DNA from: Salarias fasciatus
Lineage: Eukaryota; Chordata; Actinopteri; Blenniiformes; Blenniidae
DNA: 64,000 bases
NCBI RefSeq assembly: GCF_902148845.1
Contig: NC_043757.1
Location: 18,093,842 to 18,157,841 of the forward strand
Reading direction: 5' to 3'
A program made the position numbers and the translations under genes. The notes below the pieces were generated by a model. The model saw nothing but the letters and a program-made list of their open reading frames with translations, was not told the origin of the DNA and ran no database searches. Each line of letters begins with the position of its first letter. Positions within the stretch are counted from its first letter, which is position 1. This document shows, piece after piece, positions 56,061 through 64,000 of this stretch.

Positions 56061-59000
56061 CTGTATTATCAAAACTGTGGTGCAGCACAAAAGAGGAAAT
56101 GTTATTTTTTACACAGAATGAAGTCTTTGGATTAAAGTACAGACTTTAAAAGTAAAAACCGTTCATAAAAAACTGTCTGATCAGCTCAAGGCTGAACTGT
56201 GCAGCTCAGACAGAATCTCATGGGGACTGAGGACTGCAAATACTTTGTTTCCCTTTCTTTGGTAAGGGACTGAATTCACCACTGGACATCAGGAGTTTCT
56301 ATAAATTGTACATGCTTGTTGACGAATATCTAATCCTCACTGTATCACTGTACATGTACGTCACAGTTCCCCACCACTTCTGCGAAGCCAGCAGACAGCA
56401 CACGTCACACATGATCTGCCCTGACCGGCCCACACAGATGGCACATCGGATATGCCTCGGCCAATGGCATTGTTCACTTGACATAATACCCAAACACTGG
56501 CATCCTCTGAAATACCCGCTCTGGCCGTCACTTGGTGATCAGATCACAACCCCCACAACCTTCATCTCCATGTGCTGTCTGTTGTGACGCAAACAGATCT
56601 GTTCATCTCTGCTGGGGCCGGCTCGCATGAGGGTTTTAAACGACTGGCTGAGATTGGCAGCTCTCTCTCTCTCTTTTTTCCTTTTTTTTTCTGGGCCACA
56701 GATACATCTGTTTCTTGCTTGTTCAGATGTGTTTATATGATTTGCAGAAGGAGGGGATTGATGTTGCCTTTTGTTGTAATCCTTATCCACTGCATGTCAC
56801 AAGACAATGTGAGCTCTGTAAACACAGATTCAGCCGCTGCAGCACACGGCACATTCTGTTTTTCCTTAGAGGTGTGACTGCTCCATTAGCTGCAGCCATG
56901 AGCGCCGATGTTTGAAGACAGTCATCCTCACATGTTGGTTTGCACAGTTTATGTTAATAAAGATGAATGTGTTAATTACCTTTTACTGAGCTGAACAGCC
57001 ACGGTGGCTTTACGGCCTTGCATGCCTTCTTTCGTCCCAGAGCATCTATGCTCTTTGCAACTTTCGACTCTGTAATCCTCTATCAAACAGCCCAGTAATC
57101 CTGGCGGCCTGTACATGTCATAATGCATGATCACTTGGGCTCCTCCTCATATTCCCTCATTTCACTCCAAGCATCAAAAACCAAATAAAATGAGAAAATT
57201 TGGCATTTTGCTTATTCAAGAATCTTTTCGCTCGTCTTTTACCTGATGAACAAAGCATGACAGGTTTGCAGACATGTGCATGTGACGTGTTTTATCTGAT
57301 GTGCGTCATCATACTGATGTGAACATGTGCCAGATGAGGCTGCAGAAAGTTGAGCACCAGTCACACACATCTTGTCAGTCCAAACTAGATCAGGGCAGAT
57401 GGACTTTTGGTTTCCAGCCAACGATGCAATATTGTGCAAAGATGAACAAGTTGGTCTTTGGATTACAGACGGTAATCTGCAAATTTTGTGTTTTATGTAA
57501 CTTTGAAATAGTGTGCATGTTTGGCTGAGGTCTCCACAAATACCCAGCGGGTGATTTAGTGTAACTTAATAATTAGTGGTGCTGACATTGACGTTAGAGT
57601 CAAGGAGAGCAAAAGGGCTTGTATCAGGATAATACATCATATATATTTGCTCAGCATCTGGTTCTATCAAAACAACATATGTAACATTGTTGTGTAAGGC
57701 TCTGCACACATAATTTAGCCCTAATATTAAGCATATTCCTATTGTGACTCCTAAATGTAATATTATAGATAACATAATTGCAATGTATCACCAATAATCA
57801 TCTGCAAAGTTAGACTTTGTTGTTGAATTTCGTCTGGGAGCTCTGGTCCAAGCAGCTTCTTCTCTGTCTCCAGGAAGGGGCGGTAGAGCATCTGCAGGCC
57901 TGTTAAGAAGGATTTCAAGGGACAACAGATGGAAGCAACAGCATATGTCACATGACTCCACCTGCAGCCTGAAGAAAAGTCTTCTGAGTTTTGTATAAGA
58001 TGTGCAACCAACTGAGAGCTCCAATTACATGTTCTGCTGAAGCACTTTTAATGGCTAAACTCCACCATAGCACTTCAGTGTGGTTGCAGAGCACTTTGGG
58101 ACTTACCTGATATTTCAATTTATTCTATCAGGGAATCTTGGGAAGTCCGTCACCGAAAACCTCCTTGTACAATATAGTGGTTTTTTTTTCTTTTTTCATT
58201 TTTAATTTAAAACTCTGCCACTGCTTAAATTACAAACATTGAGCTTTTATTAGTAGCAAAATGAATACAGGTGTTCTGACAGCATCAGGTTTATGACAAT
58301 GTGCAAACAAAAAAACACCTTTGCTGAAACAGACGTACTGCCACAGAAGAGACAACTCAAAAGTGTCCTTTTGAATTAAAGAAGAAAAAAAAAGGGGGAA
58401 TTCCGCAAAACATGGTCCCAGACAGTATTTTACACCTGTACGGTAGGATTAAAGGTCTTCCAGCCATGAACACTTTGGTTCGTTTCCCTCACGCTGATCT
58501 CTTTAGTCAATCCAAGTGTCATGAAATCTCTTGTAAGGAGCTTGGTGGAATCCCAAATAAACAGTCCCGCTAGCTGAAAGCTGGCTGAGTTTTCCCTCCC
58601 AACAAGAGATCTGACTTTAAGTGTGTCACCATATCATGCAAAGAGTGGAACCTGCAACAACATGACACTGAAGGCTGAACATAAAGCAGATGCTTCGGTA
58701 GTGAACTGAAAACCTCAGGAAGGAAACAAGATGAGAGGATATTTTTTCAGGTACAAACAATATGAAGTCCTTATTCGCTTTTATGGTGTTTCAGTTTGCA
58801 CAAGCACGCACACACATAAACACTGCAAGTGTCTGTGTTTATTTTTGACCTTGGAAACATTTGTGTCGTCCACAGTCCCATCTCAAGGTCTATTTATGGC
58901 TGCTCTGAAACTTTTATCATCTCACAGGATCAAATGGATCATATTTCTCAATACCTCACTTTTCTAAGTAAGAGCAGAGTTGTGTGGGAAGATGGATAAA

Positions 59001-59088
59001 AGAAGACAACAAAAAGTCAGTAAAAAAAAAAAAACACCAATTGGAGTTTGTGAGGAGATTTTTTTTTCTTGCCAATCATCGAGCAAAA

Positions 59089-61348
59089 TCAGTTGTTCTG
59101 CATCCTCTTCTGCTCCAGCCTCATCTTGAGCTCTGAAACCAGAGCTTTATTCACCGTGTCCTGCCTTGTGATCACAGGCTTCTTCTTGGGTCTGGGCCCC
59201 ACTGTTGCAGAGACGGTCGGTACGGCCCACTGCCGCTCTCTTGGGGTACACAGAGGCGGTGGGGGCGGCAGAGAAGGCGCACTTGGCGGCGGAGGTGGGG
59301 GCCATTGTCTCCTAATGTTACTGACATTGTTGTTATAGTTGACATTTTCCACCACTACCCCCGGCTCCCGCTCCTCTTCTTCCTCAACTCTGAATTTGGC
59401 TCCAGAGGTTTCTGGCTTCTTGAAGGGATTCTTAAGAGTCCAGGTGTTCTCCCTCCGAGGCCGTCTCCGGACACGGCGGTTCGGTAGGATCCGATTGGAC
59501 TTTTTGTTGCGTAAGAATATCGCAGTGGAGATGACGACTGTGAGTGTGACCATGAGAGCAATGATACCAGCAAGCATGCCTAGGATTTGCAAAGGCTTGT
59601 TTCTACCCTGCAATAAAAATGGTCCCAAAGGCCCCCCTTTGAGTTGGGTCTGTAAAAGAGCACAAGGAGAATTCACATCCAGCTAAAATCACACTCTGTC
59701 ACACAAAAATGAGCTGTCCTGTCGTACATGTTGAAACTATCATGTGAAATAAAAGCTATAATGTGTATATATGTGTATATTCTAAAGGATTACGGAGAAT
59801 TACTGAGTGATAATATGTGATGGTATTGAGTTTAAATATGCTGTGGCATGCGCTGTGGACCTCTTGGCCAGGTCACCCTTATAAAAGAGATCTCGATCTC
59901 AATGGGTTTTCTTTTTCTGGTTAAATAAAAGTTAAATTAAGAAAAATATATAGATTTTGTCAAGACAAGATCAGAGAGGTTGACTGGGAGACCTGTAGCC
60001 GAGACCATGCAGCATATCAGAGAGAAACATTGGTTGCAATCCAGATGAATCCATATAAACTCTCGATAAATGTGTGGTCAGAATGTGGACTCAAAGCATG
60101 TGGAAGTGCTGAAAGGGTTTTTCTTTTTCAACATTGTGCTCCGTACTCTTTTACAGACACAGTCTAGCACTACAACAAAGTCCTTCAAAAATTTATAGCT
60201 TCAAATTCGCAGAATAAAAACGAGTGTACTGCTGTGCTGATGATCGCAAGGCAAGCTTTTGTTTATGGCACAGGCCTCTTTATAATCTTTCTGATCTTGC
60301 CCTGAGGTTGTACACGGGTTTTTTTCACAGAGTTCCAGTAAATAAGAGTTGAAATGAAGATAGTCAATGAAATGGCGAAGATGACAATGGTCAAACAAAT
60401 CCCAAACACGGCCGCCGGACGCTTCCTTAGGCCCATGAAGTATGAGAAAAATCTGGATTTGATCTGAAAACATGACAATTGCATCTGTGTGAGATTCAGA
60501 TTCTTGCACACATCATCACATTCAATTAGTCTGAGTTATTTATCAGTGCTGTGAAAACATGCTTGTCCCTGAGTTTGTCCCCAGTCTAGTAATTACTGAA
60601 AATGACTACATGAAAACATGTCGCAAAACATCTGCAAGAATAAGATGTGTTTTTCAATAAGAAGACAGACTCTGATTTGTCAAAGCTGTGCAGAAGGCAA
60701 AGCCAGAAAAGAAGAGACTATAGTGTTACATGATTCAATGTACCTAAAACTCAACTGTCGAACGTGTTTTGAACTTACAGCTTCGGTGATGTCGATCTTG
60801 ATGACGGCGGTGGTGCTGAAGGACGGCTGGCCTCGGTCCCGGGCCTGCACCACCAAGGACCAGGTGCAGTCCCGGTGCTTGGTGATGTTCTGAATAATGG
60901 CCATGGACTTGATGTAGGACTTGAGCATAATCTCGCCGGTGTCAGCGTTGATCTCGAAGATGTTGTTGTCGGGCTCGGCTTTCATGATGGCGTACTGGAT
61001 GACGTTGTTGGGCACTTCGGCATCGTCATCTACAGCCTGCGGGAAGGCGTTTGAGGAAAAAGATAAGGCTGTGTACAATATCTGGGTATATTTGATCTAC
61101 AGGTCAAGACACTGATTACCTCTATTTTCACTGGCGCGCCGATCACCATGGTGGTCTCCAGGAAGTTGTCATTGAAAGAAGGTGGATGATCGTTCAGGTC
61201 CAACACCGTCACAAAGACTTCAGCAAGGCTGTACTTGCCCTCTGTGTCCTCCGCCTTAACGTAGAAGTTGTACTTGGAGCGCACCTCTGCATCCAGGCTG
61301 GCCCACGGCTGAGTGTAGATGATGCCTGATTCAGGCTGGATCAGAAAC
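59089..61348 (-). CDS. cdhr1: cadherin-related family member 1 (photoreceptor cadherin), 3' end
   Basis: Cadherin-like protein at the base of photoreceptor outer segments. Exons on the minus strand: 61120-61348 and 60779-61036, then either 60263-60463 or 59089-59649. The first two encode extracellular cadherin repeat sequence, with [19 protein letters not shown], the calcium linker [27 protein letters not shown] and [20 protein letters not shown]. The 59089-59649 exon gives [20 protein letters not shown] as membrane segment and a ~150-residue tail with basic [10 protein letters not shown], acidic EEEEERE and proline runs. The 60263-60463 exon is an alternative end (separate entry). The upstream exons must lie beyond 64000. 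Identification rests on the domains plus the conserved rgr-lrit1-lrit2-cdhr1 order, with human-like relative strands. Confidence 0.85.
60263..60463 (-). CDS. cdhr1: alternative last exon of cdhr1 with its own membrane segment
   Basis: Acceptor tgttttcag precedes 60463, and the frame, in phase 0 with exon 60779-61036, runs 66 residues to a TAA. It reads [20 protein letters not shown], a membrane segment [20 protein letters not shown], then a short basic tail ending [11 protein letters not shown]. It can replace exon 59089-59649 exactly, since both start at a codon boundary. Transcript use is inferred from sequence only. Confidence 0.65.
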   Translation of the reverse strand: MKSRFFSYFMGLRKRPAAVFGICLTIVIFAISLTIFISTLIYWNSVKKTRVQPQGKIRKIIKRPVP

Positions 61349-63317
61349 CTGCAAACCGTGACGTTCGGACTTGAAACCGACTCGTGAACTCGCTGCTTCA
61401 CTCTTTTGATTGCCGACAGACTCAGAACACTTTGGTTGTGATCGCTGCGTCAGCTGAGGACTGTGTCGGGGACAGAAACTTCATGACCACTGCGATGGTT
61501 GGATGGATATTTTGGCAATAAGGTGTTTTTTCACTCAGTGTTGAGATTTGTTTTTTGCGAGAAAATATTAAGTCATAGAAGTAGCTAATTAGGTGGCATA
61601 AACAAACCAAACCAAATCAAGACCTGCAGAGAGGATTAGGTAGGATACAGAGAGAAGAAAGTCTTTGTCTGTTAAAACAACAAGCTTTGCTTCAGGCCCA
61701 TTATTTTGTTATTCTTCAGATTCCTGACTGAGTCCTAATCGTATGAAAGCCTTTATTTTTTTGTGCGTGCTCAAAGAAGCATGAAGCCAAACCCAGAAGC
61801 CAGAGAGCTGAGAGGGTGAGAATAAACTAGAACGGTATTTTCAAAAGTTCAAAATTCAATCAACCATGAGTCCTGAAAATTATTTTCTTGCTGGTTTGTA
61901 ATGGTAGTTACAATCTTGCAAACAGCGGATATGGCAGTGACTTCTGAGGGTTTTGTCTGCACAAACACAAACAAGTACAATCAGGCCTATTTCTGTAATT
62001 TTAATCTTATTCAAAACAACAGTATTTGGAATGTGATAATTAAAGTCTAAAACTACCGATATTAATTACTTTAAAACATTTTATTGTTTCAGTATTTCAG
62101 GGTTTGTGTGCATGCTATATATTTATTTTCACAAATTCCATTTTACAAGAGAATGTTTCTTTTCATGGGAGAAGCATATCTTGTGGTAAGAAATCAAGGA
62201 ACACAAAATGTTCACAGGTTTTGAAGCCTCCGCAGCGGTTAAATACACTTCTCCACTAAATTCTCAATTCCTGAGGCATGTTTATGCATAGTTCATGTGT
62301 GCTGATGTTCCTTTAACATAATCCCTGAACTTCACAGCATGAATCTGGCTTTAACTGGTCGTTTCAAAGAGCTTTTCAGGGCTACAATGAAACAACTCAG
62401 CTTCTTTTCCTGAAAACAAATTAGTGAGCGTAGTGAGCGACTGTGGAGTGTGACGGTCTTACTCACTGACTTGTCCAGTTTTCCTACAGTGACTTTGTAC
62501 CAGTGTAGGACTGTCAGAGACAAATAGCAGTCTATTTTCTCCACAAATCCTATTAGAGGCTTTAAACAGACCAAAGGCGAGGAAGCAGAGATCATGACTT
62601 TGTGGTCCTGTGTCTGCCGCCCTAAAGTATTGAACAACATTTTGCTTTTGTTTCTGAAATGGTTTGAACTGGAAAATACAGCCACGAAGATATGAGACCG
62701 GTTTTGTGCTAGCATCCAAATTTTGGGAAATAATCTGAGGTGACACAGTTTCAAAATGGTTTCAAATAGAAAAAAAAAATGCACTAAGCCAAAATGCTCT
62801 AAATGCTCTCTCCTCTGCTTATTTTGGAAATCCTTCTCCTCGATGCCATGTGACGTCCCGTATATCCTCTAATTCATTGCTACAGAGCACAAAATCTGGA
62901 CTGCAAGATCCAAAAATACTTTCCACCTACATTTGATCAAATGAAGTAAAGGGTTACTGGAAGTCCTGAGAGATTAAACGCATCCCTACTGACACACACC
63001 TGTCCTTTTGTATGACGACACTAAACAACAAGTCTTTAAAAACCAAGCCTCCAGACAGTGGAACAGTTTCCAGAAGCAAGAGGTGATTTTCAGGGCTCCA
63101 GTCTGGAGGTGCCAGCTGCAGATACCCTGTGCGTTCTCATTAAGTGAGAACAGAGCCCCAGACTTTTTTCTTGGAGCTTGGGTTTCTAGTAGGAAAACTA
63201 ATAAAACCTGAGTTGTAGAAAAAACAACAGCAAATCCTCTGGACTTCGGTACTTCAATAGAAGCAATAAAGGAGAGAAAGCTCCGGCATTAAAAACATTT
63301 CTTTAAACTTTTCCCCT

Positions 63318-63328
<11 letters not shown>

Positions 63329-63364
<36 letters not shown>
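63329..63364. repeat. GT microsatellite, left flank of the inverted-repeat element
   Basis: GT repeat preceded by a short AT run, ending directly at the element. Confidence 0.9.
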
Positions 63365-63365
<1 letters not shown>

Positions 63366-63638
63366 CTTGTATTTCTATCCTTGTCGGGGCCAAATGTCCC
63401 CACAAGGATAGCAAAACGTGAAACGACGTGCCTTGTGGGGACCTTTTTCCGGTCCTAAGTAGGAGAAACAGTGTTTTCTTGACCATGTTGTTGTTACTGA
63501 AAAAAGTAAAAGTGCAAAAACATTTCTTTAGGGTTAGGCTTTGTTGTGGTGTGGGTTAGGGTTAGGGTAAGGGTCAGGGTTAGGGGCTAGACATGAATGG
63601 GAGTCAATGGACGGTCCCCACAAGGATAGAAATACAAG

Positions 63639-63639
<1 letters not shown>
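63365..63639. mobile_element. short inverted-repeat element (MITE-like) with telomere-like core
   Basis: The 5' end tcttgtatttctatccttgt (63365-63384, continuing gggg after one extra base) is the reverse complement of the 3' end, acaaggatagaaatacaaga (63620-63639, preceded by gtcccc). Total 275 bases, no coding capacity. An internal hairpin pairs tccccacaagga (63398-63409) with ccttgtgggga (63431-63441). A GGGTTA array lies at 63552-63586. I recognise it as a common fish non-autonomous DNA element; the superfamily is not determined. Confidence 0.75.
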
Positions 63640-63640
<1 letters not shown>

Positions 63641-63682
<42 letters not shown>

Positions 63683-63698
63683 CGTGTGTGCGTGTGTG
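63641..63698. repeat. GT microsatellite, right flank of the inverted-repeat element
   Basis: GT repeat with a few GC interruptions beginning directly after the element. Confidence 0.9.
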
Positions 63699-64000
63699 TA
63701 TCATGCTATGGCCTGTTGCTTAAATTTACTTGGACATATATTAATTAAAATTTTCAGACATATCTGTCTTTATATGTTTATAATTCTTTATATTTGAGGT
63801 CTGGATGCACATTCCTTTTAATGCCTTGAGCTGTTTCTCTCCATAGATAGCAAACTTTGCACAAAAATTGATTATACACAGAAGGTCACACCGAGTTTGA
63901 ACAAGTATGGGTTTGTTGGCATATGCGACGATGTAAATAAATCTTAATAAGAATTTAATTTGATGTGCAAAGTAAAGATCTTATGATCATTAAATACTAT

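Larger units (their letters stand above)
54481..59088. other. lrit2 3'UTR and convergent lrit2-cdhr1 intergenic region
   Basis: After the lrit2 3'UTR (to about 55400) there is no gene I can support. A repeat fragment lies at 55975-56060. Minus-strand TTTATT-type hexamers at 58838-58843 and 58246-58251 could end cdhr1. A minus-strand frame at 57763-58011 is not recognised. Confidence 0.45.
61349..64000. other. cdhr1 intron sequence to the right edge
   Basis: No further cadherin exon was found on the minus strand up to 64000, so this looks like a single large intron. It holds the inverted-repeat element at 63365-63639 and its flanking GT repeats. Open frames at 62332-62784 have no recognisable similarity. 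Confidence 0.45.

Noticed and set aside
57763-58011. Minus-strand 82-codon frame with MLYRPFLETEKKLLGPELPD
   Set aside because: Looks protein-like locally, but no family was recognised, the flanks lack splice signals in phase, and another frame is open over the same bases.

Overview
The window is nuclear DNA of a ray-finned fish, very probably a teleost. Its genes have many introns with GT-AG junctions and vertebrate-type proteins. Long CA/GT, AT and TAA microsatellites are frequent, and fragments of common fish interspersed repeats, LINE tails and a 5S-derived SINE are scattered through it. All gene names come from my own translation and recall of the human proteins; no search was run.

Left block (about 0.8-27.6 kb): the 3' twenty coding exons of ogdhl (+), a small UPF0728 gene homologous to human C10orf53 (-), the complete choline acetyltransferase gene chat (-), and the single-exon vesicular acetylcholine transporter slc18a3 (-). 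The transporter lies just upstream of chat, as in the vertebrate cholinergic locus. From memory, this is the gene content, order and relative orientation of human 10q11.23. About 0.9 kb upstream of slc18a3 sits a split RE1/NRSE-like pair of half-sites.

Middle (about 28-38.9 kb): roughly 10 kb with no gene I can support. It holds microsatellites, a 5S-derived SINE, LINE relics and an unidentified broken reading frame.

Right block (about 38.9-64 kb): the retinal opsin rgr (-), lrit1 (+), lrit2 (+) and the 3' end of photoreceptor cadherin cdhr1 (-). This matches human 10q23.1 in order and relative strand. It is a retina-linked cluster: a photoisomerase opsin, two LRR-Ig-FN3 membrane proteins and an outer-segment cadherin. 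The rest of cdhr1 lies beyond the right edge.

For the complete genes the predicted coding lengths are exact multiples of three: chat 679 aa, UPF0728 92 aa, slc18a3 519 aa, rgr 295 aa, lrit1 651 aa and lrit2 570 aa. ogdhl contributes its last 885 residues. The observations I find most worth following are the LINE tail that supplies CTAAC branch-point-like repeats to a chat exon, a TG repeat running into another chat acceptor, the wide-gap RE1 site, two interchangeable last exons of cdhr1, and a long in-frame extension after the lrit1 stop.
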